DNA of 56,791 nucleotides. Origin: Propionibacteriales bacterium. GTDB lineage: Bacteria > Actinomycetota > Actinomycetes > Propionibacteriales > Nocardioidaceae. The notes under the pieces were generated by a model that was not told where the DNA came from, did no database searches, and worked only from the letters and a program-made list of their open reading frames with translations. A program made the translations under genes and the position numbers. The first letter of the stretch is position 1. Every line of letters starts with the position of its first letter. Location of the stretch: the NCBI GenBank assembly GCA_009379735.1, contig WHTB01000002.1:1-56791 (forward strand), written 5' to 3'. Shown here piece by piece: positions 48,324 to 56,128 of this stretch.

Positions 48324-49643
48324 ATGTCTGCACACATTTCTGTGATCGGCGCCGGCTATCTGGGTGCGACCCATGCCGCGTGCATGGCCGAACTGGGCCA
48401 CGAGGTTCTGGGCGTCGACGTCGACGCCGAGAAGGTGGCCGTGCTGTCGACCGGCCAGGTGTCGTTCTACGAGCCGGGCTTGCAGGACCTGCTGAGTCGG
48501 CACGTCGCCTCCGGCCGGTTGCGCTTCACCACCTCGGTCGCCGAAGCGGGCGCCTTCGCCGACGTGCATTTCCTGTGTGTGGGGACCCCGCAGCGACATG
48601 GTGGCTACGCCGCGGACCTGCGTCCGCTGGAGGGGGCGCTCAACGAGCTCGCCCGGCACCTGACACGTCCCGCGCTGGTCGTGGGGAAGTCCACCGTCCC
48701 GGTCGGCACGGCCGAGCGGCTGTCCGCACGGCTGGGCGAGCTCGCACCGGTGGGTCTCGGAGTCGACCTCGCCTGGAACCCCGAGTTCCTTCGCGAAGGG
48801 AATGCCGTGGCGGACACCCTGCGGCCGGATCGCCTGGTCGCGGGAGTGCAGTCCCCGCGGGCCGAGCAGATGCTGCGCGAGGTGTACGCGTCGCCGCTGG
48901 CCGAGGGCGTGCCTTTCGTGGTCACCGATCTCGCGACCGCGGAGCTCACCAAGGTCGCGGCCAACTCGTTCGTGGCCATGAAGGTGTCGTTCATCAACGC
49001 GATGGCTGAGCTCTGCGAGGTCACCGGTGCGGACGTCGTCACGCTCGCCGACGCGATCGGTTACGACCCCCGCATCGGCCGCCGGCACCTGAACGCGGGC
49101 CTGGGTTTCGGCGGCGGCTGCCTGCCCAAGGACATCCGCGCCTTCATGGCCCGGGCCGGTGAGTTGGGGGTCGACCAGGCTCTGACGTTCCTCCGCGAGG
49201 TGGACGCGATCAACATGCGCCGCCGGCACCGGATGGTGGATCTCGCCCGCGAGGAATGCGACGGGGATGTCCTGGGCAAGCGGGTCGGCGTCTTGGGTGC
49301 GGCCTTCAAGCCCCGGTCCGACGACGTCCGGGATTCCCCGGCGCTGAACGTCGCCGCGCAGCTTCAGCTGCAGGGGGCACACGTCACCGTCTACGACCCG
49401 CGCGCCAACGCCAACGCCCAGCGGTTGTTCCCCACCCTGCAGTACGCCGGCGACGTCGCCGGTGCCGTCCGCGACGCCGATCTCGTGCTGCACCTCACCG
49501 AGTGGGACGAGTTCCGGAACCTCGATCCCGAGGTGGTCGGCGACCTGGTGGCCAAGCGGCGGATGCTGGACGGGCGCAACGCGCTGGACCCGGACCGCTG
49601 GCGCGCCGCCGGTTGGTCCTACCGCGCCCTCGGACGACCATGA
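48324..49643 (+). CDS. ugd: UDP-glucose 6-dehydrogenase
   Basis: Oxidises UDP-glucose to UDP-glucuronate. The 439-residue protein shows I-S-V-I-G-A-G-Y-L-G-A-T at the N-terminus, V-V-G-K-S-T-V-P-V-G-T, E-F-L-R-E-G-N-A, K-V-A-A-N-S-F-V-A-M-K, and the catalytic cysteine in G-F-G-G-G-C-L-P-K-D, the glucose-dehydrogenase form as opposed to the G-G-H-C-I-P form at 43268. L-G-A-A-F-K-P-R-S-D-D-V-R-D-S marks the C-terminal domain. GGGAGGGG precedes the ATG. It would provide UDP-GlcA directly and, with the epimerase at 13562, UDP-GalA. First gene of a five-gene plus-strand run. Confidence 0.9.
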   Translation: MSAHISVIGAGYLGATHAACMAELGHEVLGVDVDAEKVAVLSTGQVSFYEPGLQDLLSRHVASGRLRFTTSVAEAGAFADVHFLCVGTPQRHGGYAADLRPLEGALNELARHLTRPALVVGKSTVPVGTAERLSARLGELAPVGLGVDLAWNPEFLREGNAVADTLRPDRLVAGVQSPRAEQMLREVYASPLAEGVPFVVTDLATAELTKVAANSFVAMKVSFINAMAELCEVTGADVVTLADAIGYDPRIGRRHLNAGLGFGGGCLPKDIRAFMARAGELGVDQALTFLREVDAINMRRRHRMVDLAREECDGDVLGKRVGVLGAAFKPRSDDVRDSPALNVAAQLQLQGAHVTVYDPRANANAQRLFPTLQYAGDVAGAVRDADLVLHLTEWDEFRNLDPEVVGDLVAKRRMLDGRNALDPDRWRAAGWSYRALGRP

Positions 49644-50788
49644 GCCCGTCCGCCCCTCCGTCACAGCTGCGGGGAACCACGCCGCGCCGCCGGCGGAGCG
49701 CGTCCGGTTCGCCGCGGGTCCTGCTGCTGATCACCCGGAACCAGCGCCGCGGCGCGGAGTCGTTCGCCTGCGTGCTCGCGGATGAACTCGCCCGGCGGGG
49801 AATGCGGACCCAGGTGCTCGGGCTGGCGCGCTCGGAGGTCTCGCCCGCGTTGCCCGTCGCGACTCTGGGTTCGTCTGCATTGTCTCCCCGCACGTTGTGG
49901 CGGCTGCGCCGCGCCGTACGCGACTGCGATCTGGTGGTGGCGTGCGGCTCGGTGACGCTGCCCGCCGCGGTACTCGCGGGTGTCGCGACCGGGCGGCCGG
50001 TGATCTACCAGAACATCGGCGATCCGCTGTACTGGGCGTCGACCCCCGGCCGGCGGATACGGGTCCGTGCCCTGCTCGGGCGGATGGCCGCGGTCGCGGC
50101 GCTGACGGACGAGGCCGCGCGGGTCCTGGAGGCGAGATTCGGCGTCCCCGGCCGGAGGATCCGGGTGATCCGCAATGCCCGGGACATGACCCGGTTCCGG
50201 CCGGCGACACCGGCAGAGCGGAGTCGCGCGCGTGCCCAACAGGGACTGCCCACCGGGGCACCGGCCGTCGCGCTGGTGGGCGCGCTGTCGCCCGAGAAGC
50301 GTGTGGACGTCGCGATCTCGGCCGTCGCGCTGCTGGACTCCGCGACGCAGCTCCTGGTCGCGGGTGACGGCCCGTTGCGACCGGCGCTCCGGAGCCAGGC
50401 CGACCACGAGGCCCCCGGCCGGGTGCGGTTCCTCGGTCAGGTGGAGGACCTGACCGGCGTCTTGCGCGCGGCCGACGCCGTCGTACTGACCAGCGACAGC
50501 GAGGGTGTGCCGGGGGTCCTGATCGAGGCGGGGCTGTGCGGTCTGCCCGTGGTCTCGACGGACGTGGGGTACGTGCGGGACGTCGTCGTACCCGGCCGGA
50601 CCGGGTACCTCGTCCCGACCGGGGATCCGGGCGCCGCCGCCGCCGCACTGCAGCGTGCCCTGGCCGACGCGCCGAGGCTGGGCGCCGAGGCCAGGCGACA
50701 CTGCGCCGAGCGGTTCGACCTTGATCACGTGAGTGACGAGTGGGCGGCGCTCATCCGGGCGGTGCTGGCCGGGCGGTGGGCGCGATGA
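49640..50788 (+). CDS. Glycosyltransferase, GT4 family
   Basis: A 382-residue GT-B protein: L-L-L-I-T-R-N-Q-R-R-G-A-E-S-F-A after a basic start, Y-Q-N-I-G-D-P-L-Y-W-A on the acceptor side, V-G-A-L-S-P-E-K-R-V-D and L-V-A-G-D-G-P-L in the donor domain, and S-D-S-E-G-V-P-G-V-L-I-E-A-G-L with the E-x7-E pair. It is a GT4 of the same class as, but not close to, those at 14511 and 40724. ATGA overlap with ugd suggests that glucuronic acid could be its donor sugar; this is inference from position only. Confidence 0.85.
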   Translation: MSPSAPPSQLRGTTPRRRRSASGSPRVLLLITRNQRRGAESFACVLADELARRGMRTQVLGLARSEVSPALPVATLGSSALSPRTLWRLRRAVRDCDLVVACGSVTLPAAVLAGVATGRPVIYQNIGDPLYWASTPGRRIRVRALLGRMAAVAALTDEAARVLEARFGVPGRRIRVIRNARDMTRFRPATPAERSRARAQQGLPTGAPAVALVGALSPEKRVDVAISAVALLDSATQLLVAGDGPLRPALRSQADHEAPGRVRFLGQVEDLTGVLRAADAVVLTSDSEGVPGVLIEAGLCGLPVVSTDVGYVRDVVVPGRTGYLVPTGDPGAAAAALQRALADAPRLGAEARRHCAERFDLDHVSDEWAALIRAVLAGRWAR

Positions 50789-51582
50789 GCGGTGTCAGGA
50801 CAGACGTCAAGCGGCTGCTCGCGCGCGCGAGCAGCCGGCGGCCGGCGGAGGGTGCGACGCTGCTGATCTATCACCGCGTCGGTGGCGGTGCCACGGACGA
50901 GTTGGACGTCCCTGCGGCCGCGTTCGCGGCGCAGTTGGACGTGCTCGCCGGCCACCGCGTGGTCGCCCTGGACGACGCACTCGACGCTCTCGACCGGGGC
51001 GACCGGGCCGGCCGGGTGGTGCTCACCTTCGATGACGGCTTCCGCGACGTCTACGACCACGCGTGGCCGCTCCTGCGCGAGCGCGGCGTGCCGTTCACGG
51101 TGTACGTGGCGACGCGCTACATCGGGGGCGTCATGCACTGGGAGGGGTCGACCGCGGCGGATGTCGCGGCACCGGCGCTGTCCTGGGAGCAGCTGGCGGA
51201 GATGGTCACGTCCGGACTCTGCACGGTCGGCAACCACACGCATGGCCACGTGCCCCCGGAGCTGCTCTGCGATCGGGAACTGGACCGGTGCACCGACGAC
51301 CTGCAGGACTGGCTGGCGGTCACCCCGCGCCACTTCGCCTACACCTGGGGTACTCCGGTGCGTTCGATGGAACCGGCGCTGCGGCGGCGATTCCGCAGCG
51401 CGGCGACGGGACGGCTGGGCCGCAACCTGCCGGGTGCCGACCCGATGCGGCTCGCTCGGGTCCCGGTGCGCCGTACGGATCCTGTCGAGTTCTTCGAGGC
51501 CAAGCTCGGCGGCGGCCTGCTGTCCGAGCGCGTGTACGGCGGCATCGTCGCGACCGCGAAGCGGGTGGGCGTCCGTGGCTGA
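50785..51582 (+). CDS. Polysaccharide deacetylase (NodB domain)
   Basis: A 265-residue carbohydrate esterase family 4 protein. It has L-L-I-Y-H-R-V-G near the start, the catalytic/metal Asp in V-L-T-F-D-D-G-F-R-D (about 82), the metal histidines in V-G-N-H-T-H-G-H (about 158), and Y-T-W-G-T-P near the end in place of the family's Arg/Trp motif. No signal peptide is visible, so it probably acts in the cytoplasm on a lipid-linked or nucleotide sugar. It is intact, unlike the related gene at 11447, and could cover for it. ATGA overlap before and an 8-base overlap with the GT4 after. Confidence 0.85.
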   Translation: MSGVRTDVKRLLARASSRRPAEGATLLIYHRVGGGATDELDVPAAAFAAQLDVLAGHRVVALDDALDALDRGDRAGRVVLTFDDGFRDVYDHAWPLLRERGVPFTVYVATRYIGGVMHWEGSTAADVAAPALSWEQLAEMVTSGLCTVGNHTHGHVPPELLCDRELDRCTDDLQDWLAVTPRHFAYTWGTPVRSMEPALRRRFRSAATGRLGRNLPGADPMRLARVPVRRTDPVEFFEAKLGGGLLSERVYGGIVATAKRVGVRG

Positions 51583-52774
51583 GCCCGCTGTTGTGACCAC
51601 AGCCGTTCGGGCGCTTCGGCGACGGGACGGCGGCCCGGTGCGCGTCGCGCATCTGACCACGGTCGACATGAGCCTCGCGTTGTTGCTCGCCACCGAGCTT
51701 GAGGTCGATGTCGCCTCCGGGCTCGAGACGTACGGCCTGTCGGCACCGGGACGCTACGCGGAGCGGGTCCGGGAGCTGGGCGTCAGCCACGTCGCACTGC
51801 CCTCGCTGACCCGGGCCTGGGACCCGCGTCGTGACGTCGACGCCGCACGCGAGCTGTTCGGGGTGCTGCGGCGGCTGCGTCCCGACGTGCTGCACACCCA
51901 CAACCCGAAGACCGGTGTGCTGGGTCGCGTGGTCGGACGCCTTGCCGGAGTGCCCGTGGTCGTGAACACGTGCCACGGGCTGTGGGCGGGACCCGACGAT
52001 CGGCTCCGCAAGCGGCTCGCCGTCTACGCAGCCGAGGCCGCCGCGGCCGGGCTGTCGGACGCCGAGCTTTACCAGAACGGTGTGGACAGAGACACCCTGC
52101 GCCGCATGGTCGGCCGGTCCAAGACGCGAGTGGTCGGCAACGGGACCGACCTCGACGCGTTCGCGCCGGACCCCGTTTCCAGGCGACGACTCCGCTCCGC
52201 GCTGGGGCTGTGCGACGACGACCTGCTCGTGGGCGGAGTCGGCCGGATGGTGGCGGAGAAGGGGATCACCGAGTTCGCGGCCGTGGCCCGCGAACTGCGC
52301 CGCGACGCCACATTCGTGTGGGTGGGCCCGGACGATCCCGACAAGCCTGACGCGGTCACCTCGGCCGGCACTGACGTCAGCTTCCTCGGGGAGCGCTCGG
52401 ACATGGCCGCCGTGTACAACGCGCTGGACGTGTTCGTGCTGCCGTCGTACCGCGAAGGGTTCAGCCGGTCGGCCATGGAGGCGGCCGCCACCGCGACACC
52501 GATGGTGCTCAGCGACATCCGGGGATGCCGGGAGATCGGCGCACATGATCGCGAGGTCCTGCTGGTGCCGCCACGAGACCCGGTGGCGTTGCGTGCCGCC
52601 GTCGAACGGCTCTTGTGTTCGCCCGAGCTGCGTACCCGGCTAGCGGCGGCGGCTCGACACCGGGCGCTGGCCTGTTTCGACCAGCGCGGGGTGGCGAGGG
52701 TGTCGTTGCAGACGTACGCCGCCGTCGCGGACAGCAAGCAGCTGGGCTGGATAGTGGAGAGGGAGATCGGATGA
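51575..52774 (+). CDS. Glycosyltransferase, GT4 family
   Basis: A 399-residue GT-B enzyme starting at a GTG. V-R-V-A-H-L-T-T-V-D-M-S opens the acceptor domain, and H-T-H-N-P-K-T-G-V-L-G-R is the motif seen in PglA/WcaL-like transferases that add the second sugar to a bacillosamine- or GalNAc-linked lipid. The donor half has G-V-G-R-M-V-A-E-K-G, W-V-G-P-D-D and S-Y-R-E-G-F-S-R-S-A-M-E-A. Its position just before the PglC-like initiating transferase (ATGA overlap) agrees with it adding the second residue. A later GTG six codons on is possible. Confidence 0.85.
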   Translation: MAEPAVVTTAVRALRRRDGGPVRVAHLTTVDMSLALLLATELEVDVASGLETYGLSAPGRYAERVRELGVSHVALPSLTRAWDPRRDVDAARELFGVLRRLRPDVLHTHNPKTGVLGRVVGRLAGVPVVVNTCHGLWAGPDDRLRKRLAVYAAEAAAAGLSDAELYQNGVDRDTLRRMVGRSKTRVVGNGTDLDAFAPDPVSRRRLRSALGLCDDDLLVGGVGRMVAEKGITEFAAVARELRRDATFVWVGPDDPDKPDAVTSAGTDVSFLGERSDMAAVYNALDVFVLPSYREGFSRSAMEAAATATPMVLSDIRGCREIGAHDREVLLVPPRDPVALRAAVERLLCSPELRTRLAAAARHRALACFDQRGVARVSLQTYAAVADSKQLGWIVEREIG

Positions 52775-53409
52775 GGCGTGCTATCGATGTCGTTGTCGCC
52801 ACGACCGCCCTGGTGGTGTCGTCACCCGTCATCGTCCTGATCGGCGTGCTCGTGTGGTGGAGGCTGGGCCGGCCGGTGCTGTTCCGGCAGGTCCGCGTTG
52901 GCCGGCACAACAAGGAATTCCGCATCGTGAAGTTCCGCACGATGCGTTCTGAGCGATGGCCCGGTGAGCCGGACGCCGATCGGGACACCGGGCTCGGCAG
53001 GAGGCTGCGCGCGATCAGCGCGGACGAGCTGCCCCAGCTGTGGAACGTGCTCGTCGGCGATATGAGCCTGATCGGGCCGCGGCCGACCCTGCCGGACCAG
53101 GTGCGGCACTACTCGGCCCGCCAGCGCCGCAGGCTGGAGCTGCGGCCGGGACTCACCGGATGGGCCCAGGTCAACGGGCGCAACTCGATCTCGTGGCCGC
53201 AGCGGATCGAGCTCGACCTGGAGTACGTCGACCGGCGTGGCCTGGGTATGGATGCCCGCATCGTGTGGCGGACTGTGCGCATGCTTGTCCAGCCCACCGG
53301 TATCTACGGCACGGGTGGGGTCAACCCCGGCTTCCCGATTCCGGACACGGCGATACCCCCGAGCACGAGCGCCGACGCCAGCACGACGGCGGGGAAGTCC
53401 AGGACGTAG
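52771..53409 (+). CDS. PglC-like initiating sugar-phosphate transferase
   Basis: A 212-residue monotopic protein: one hydrophobic re-entrant helix (about 8-28), then V-G-R-H-N-K-E-F-R-I-V-K-F-R-T-M, A-D-E-L-P-Q-L-W-N-V-L, D-M-S-L-I-G-P-R-P-T-L and R-P-G-L-T-G-W-A-Q-V-N-G-R-N-S. The G-W-A-Q-V-N-G-R-N-S-I-S-W form is characteristic of PglC-type enzymes, which move di-N-acetylbacillosamine-1-phosphate or similar to undecaprenyl phosphate. The PglF-like (46238) and PglD-like (54287) proteins support that. The last 30 residues are Ser/Thr-rich and are read across a convergent gene (106-base overlap), so the true end may be shorter. Confidence 0.85.
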   Translation: MRRAIDVVVATTALVVSSPVIVLIGVLVWWRLGRPVLFRQVRVGRHNKEFRIVKFRTMRSERWPGEPDADRDTGLGRRLRAISADELPQLWNVLVGDMSLIGPRPTLPDQVRHYSARQRRRLELRPGLTGWAQVNGRNSISWPQRIELDLEYVDRRGLGMDARIVWRTVRMLVQPTGIYGTGGVNPGFPIPDTAIPPSTSADASTTAGKSRT

Positions 53410-54269
53410 TCGACCGTGGGCTGCAGTGCCATTGCGGACATCAGGACGGCGCCACGACCGAGGGCGCCGACCATCCAGGCGGCCACCGCCGCAAGTAGTG
53501 CCAGGCCGGTGAACCCGAGCTCGGCCACCACTTGCAGCGGCATCGAGTGCGGGTTGTTCAAGTCCGGATCCCGTTGCGCCGTCGGGCTGCTCGCCTCGAA
53601 GGCGCCGGGCCCGACGCCGCGTACGGGCTGGTCCACGCCCAGCCGCACCGCGTCGGACCAGAGGGTGGTCCGTGCGGTGCTGACCGTGGTGTCGACGAGC
53701 GCCGTGGGGCGGTCTTGCTGCGACGCTCCCAGCGTCACGGTGGCTCCCACCGCGAGCACGATCAACGCCGCCGCCGAGAGCTGCCACAGCACCGCGCGCC
53801 CGCGTGCGAGGAGGTGCCACGCCACCAGCAGCAACACGCAGGCCGCGGCGCCCGCGCGTGACCCGGTGACGAGCGCCAACAGGGTCAGCACCACCGCCGC
53901 GCCGACAAGTTTCCGTCGCTGCCCGTCGGGTGTGTGGCCGGCCGCGGCGAGCAGCCCCGCCACGCCGGCCGTGAGCAGGGCGGCGTTGGCATTGGCGTAC
54001 CCGAGTGGAGCCGCGAGGGGGGTGCCGCTGATGGAGTCGGGAACTCCGATCAGCATCGCCGTGCCCGCCACCACGGCCACGCCGACGCCGGGCAGGCACG
54101 GATGGATGCGCGCCAGCAGCCCGCCCGCGGCCCATGCGCCGACCCCGGCGAGCAGCAACCCGGCCATGGCCGGACCCGCGGGGGCCCCGGGATGCGACAG
54201 CAGGACCCAGCCGGCGAGCAGCACGGCGAGCAGCACTCCGAGCGGACCGCTTCCTGCGATGGCTCTCAT
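53304..54269 (-). CDS. O-antigen ligase/polymerase-like membrane protein (Wzy_C)
   Basis: A 321-residue protein with about eight helices, shorter than the usual 400 or more. It has the Wzy_C periplasmic pattern: T-G-S-R-A-G before a loop containing R-T-T-L-W-S-D-A-V-R-L-G-V-D-Q-P-V-R-G-V-G-P-G-A-F-E, then N-P-H-S-M-P-L-Q-V-V-A-E-L-G-F-T-G. The N-x-H-S-x-x-L-Q-x-x-x-E motif is the ligase/polymerase signature. It is likely the polymerase or attaching ligase for the PglC-started chain. It starts 17 bases from the divergent acetyltransferase start, so its promoter must lie within that gene. Confidence 0.8.
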   Translation of the reverse strand: MRAIAGSGPLGVLLAVLLAGWVLLSHPGAPAGPAMAGLLLAGVGAWAAGGLLARIHPCLPGVGVAVVAGTAMLIGVPDSISGTPLAAPLGYANANAALLTAGVAGLLAAAGHTPDGQRRKLVGAAVVLTLLALVTGSRAGAAACVLLLVAWHLLARGRAVLWQLSAAALIVLAVGATVTLGASQQDRPTALVDTTVSTARTTLWSDAVRLGVDQPVRGVGPGAFEASSPTAQRDPDLNNPHSMPLQVVAELGFTGLALLAAVAAWMVGALGRGAVLMSAMALQPTVDYVLDFPAVVLASALVLGGIAVSGIGKPGLTPPVP

Positions 54270-54286
54270 TGCGGCAGGATGACCCG

Positions 54287-54880
54287 GTGGTCATCGTGGG
54301 TGCGGGCGGCGTGGGGCGTGAGGCGCTGGACGCGTGCCTGGCCGCGGACGTCGAGGTGACCGCGTTCCTGGACGACCGGTTGGCAGGTCAGACCGTCCGG
54401 GGGCTGCCGGTACGGCCGACCGGAGACGCCGTTCCCGGAGAGGAGTACCTGCTGGGCATCGCCGACCCGACGGCCCGTCGCCGGTTGGCCGGCGGACTGG
54501 ATGCCCGTGGGCTGCGCGCACGCACCGTGATCCACCCGCGCGCGATCGTCGGTCCAGAGAGCACGTTCGGCCCGGGCGGGTTGGTACTCGGCGGCGCCCA
54601 CGTGTCGAGCTCGGTGACGGTCGGCGCACACGGCCAGGTGCACTACAACGCGACCGTCGGACATGACACCGTCTTCGCCGACTTCGTCTCGGTGTACCCG
54701 GGGGCGAACGTCGCCGGGTCCGTGCGCCTCGACGCCGGATGCACTGTCGGCAGCGCTGCCTGTGTTCTGCAGGGGCTCGCCGTGGGCCGTGGCGCGTTCG
54801 TCGGGGCGGGCGCGGTCGTCACCCGCGACGTACCGGATGACACCACCGTTGTGGGTGTGCCTGCACGCCCGCACCGCTGA
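54287..54880 (+). CDS. PglD/NeuD-like sugar O/N-acetyltransferase
   Basis: A 197-residue protein. The N-terminal Rossmann-like part V-I-V-G-A-G-G-V-G-R-E-A-L-D-A with F-L-D-D binds the UDP-amino sugar in PglD-type enzymes. From about residue 90 a left-handed beta-helix runs to V-G-A-G-A-V-V-T-R-D-V-P and V-V-G-V-P-A-R-P, including H-Y-N-A-T-V-G-H-D (catalytic His). PglD acetylates the 4-amino group of UDP-4-amino-FucNAc-type sugars. I use the GTG that begins the first strand; no ATG fits, and frames further up run antisense through the ligase gene. It ends four bases from the convergent epimerase. Confidence 0.8.
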   Translation: MVIVGAGGVGREALDACLAADVEVTAFLDDRLAGQTVRGLPVRPTGDAVPGEEYLLGIADPTARRRLAGGLDARGLRARTVIHPRAIVGPESTFGPGGLVLGGAHVSSSVTVGAHGQVHYNATVGHDTVFADFVSVYPGANVAGSVRLDAGCTVGSAACVLQGLAVGRGAFVGAGAVVTRDVPDDTTVVGVPARPHR

Positions 54881-54884
54881 CCCC

Positions 54885-55826
54885 TCACACCAGGCTGGTC
54901 TGGTGGGCCTGGGCGAACCACCTCACGGTCTCCTCCAGCCCGCGCTCGAGCGGCACCGGCTCGAGGGCCGGGAACAGCGTGCTCAGCCGCTGCCGGTCGG
55001 CCTGGGAGTGCGGCACGTCGCCCGCGCGCGGCGGCAGCGACGCCCGCGCCAGCGGGTGCCCGACGATGGCCTCAAGCAGGTCGATCAGCCCGAGCAGGGA
55101 CGTCCGCCCGCCGTAGGCGAGGTTGACCGGGTCGGCGGATACGACCCGCCGCCGCACGGCCTCGGTGATGACCCTGGCCACGCTTCCGACGTAGGTGAAG
55201 TCACGGGTCTGCGTGCCGTCGCCGTGCAGCGGGATCGGTCTCCCGGACAGGGCGGCGTCGACGAAGGCGGGCACGACCGCCGCGTAGGCATGGTCGGCGC
55301 GCTGCAGCGGGCCGAAGACGTTGAAGAACCGGAACGCCAGCACGTCGAGCCCGTAGCAGTGGGCGTACGCCAGCGTGTACGCCTCGGTGGCCAGCTTGCT
55401 CACGGCGTACGGCGACAGGGGCGCCGTACGCATGCCCTCGTGCTTGGGCATCGTCGGGTTGGCGCCGTAGACCGACGACGACGACGCGACCACGAGGTAC
55501 GGCCCACCGGCGCGGCGGACCGCTTCCAGCACCTGCAGGGTGCCGGTCGCGTTCGCGTGGTGACTCGCAAGCGGATCGGCGACCGACCGGGGAACGGAGG
55601 GCAGCGCGGCGAGATGGACGACGGCGTCGGCGTCCGTGAGCGCCTCGTCGAGCAGGTCTGGCTCGAGCACACTGCCTTCGAGGAAGCGCGCGTCGACGCC
55701 GTCGAGGTTTGCCCGGGACCCGGTCGACAGGTCGTCGACGACGACGACCTCCAGACCGAGGTCGACCATGACGCGCGCCAGGTTGGCGCCGATGAAGCCC
55801 GCACCACCGGTGACGACGACCCGCAT
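54885..55826 (-). CDS. NAD-dependent nucleotide-sugar epimerase
   Basis: A 313-residue extended SDR: V-V-V-T-G-G-A-G-F-I-G-A-N, L-S-T-G-S-R-A-N-L, S-S-S-S-V-Y-G-A-N-P, the catalytic Y-A-V-S-K and R-F-F-N-V-F-G-P-L-Q. The pattern is that of the UDP-glucose/UDP-GlcNAc 4-epimerase group (GalE/WbpP-like). It is compatible with making UDP-Gal or UDP-GalNAc for this locus. The ATG is preceded by AGGGAGGG, five bases away, so expression should be good. It is divergent from glmS across about 300 bases. Confidence 0.85.
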   Translation of the reverse strand: MRVVVTGGAGFIGANLARVMVDLGLEVVVVDDLSTGSRANLDGVDARFLEGSVLEPDLLDEALTDADAVVHLAALPSVPRSVADPLASHHANATGTLQVLEAVRRAGGPYLVVASSSSVYGANPTMPKHEGMRTAPLSPYAVSKLATEAYTLAYAHCYGLDVLAFRFFNVFGPLQRADHAYAAVVPAFVDAALSGRPIPLHGDGTQTRDFTYVGSVARVITEAVRRRVVSADPVNLAYGGRTSLLGLIDLLEAIVGHPLARASLPPRAGDVPHSQADRQRLSTLFPALEPVPLERGLEETVRWFAQAHQTSLV

Positions 55827-56128
55827 GCATCCCTCCCTTTTCGCAAGCAGCCTAAGGGAAGGGCCTCGTCGTGTTCCGGCTTTCGGCGAATCCCGCGCGA
55901 TCGCCTCGCCGCCGGGTTCCGTGGCCGACTGCTGACCGACCGTTGCCCGGGCCAGATTTTGCCGACCGGTGCGGGCCAACTTCATCGATCGCCAGCGAAC
56001 GTCGGTACCGGCGGATAGCGTCGAGTAGTACTTTGCCGATCGCTCGTCCGACAGGGGTGGACGCAACGAGTGGGCCGTGCGGTCGGTCGGGATGGGCGCA
56101 CTCGGTGCGCGAGGGAGGGAGACCATCC
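55827..56128. other. Divergent intergenic region between an epimerase gene and glmS
   Basis: About 300 bases hold ribosome binding sites for both genes (CCCTCCC complement at 55831-55837, and GAGGGAGGGA at 56111-56120). No coding frame of note and no clear promoter pair were found. A small AT-richer patch around 56020-56035 (GAGTAGTACTTTG) could be the -10 region for glmS. No glmS ribozyme-like structure can be recognised by eye. Confidence 0.4.

Noticed and set aside
48114-49664. Minus-strand frame of about 516 codons
   Set aside because: It is antisense to ugd, whose catalytic motifs are complete, and shows no family features.
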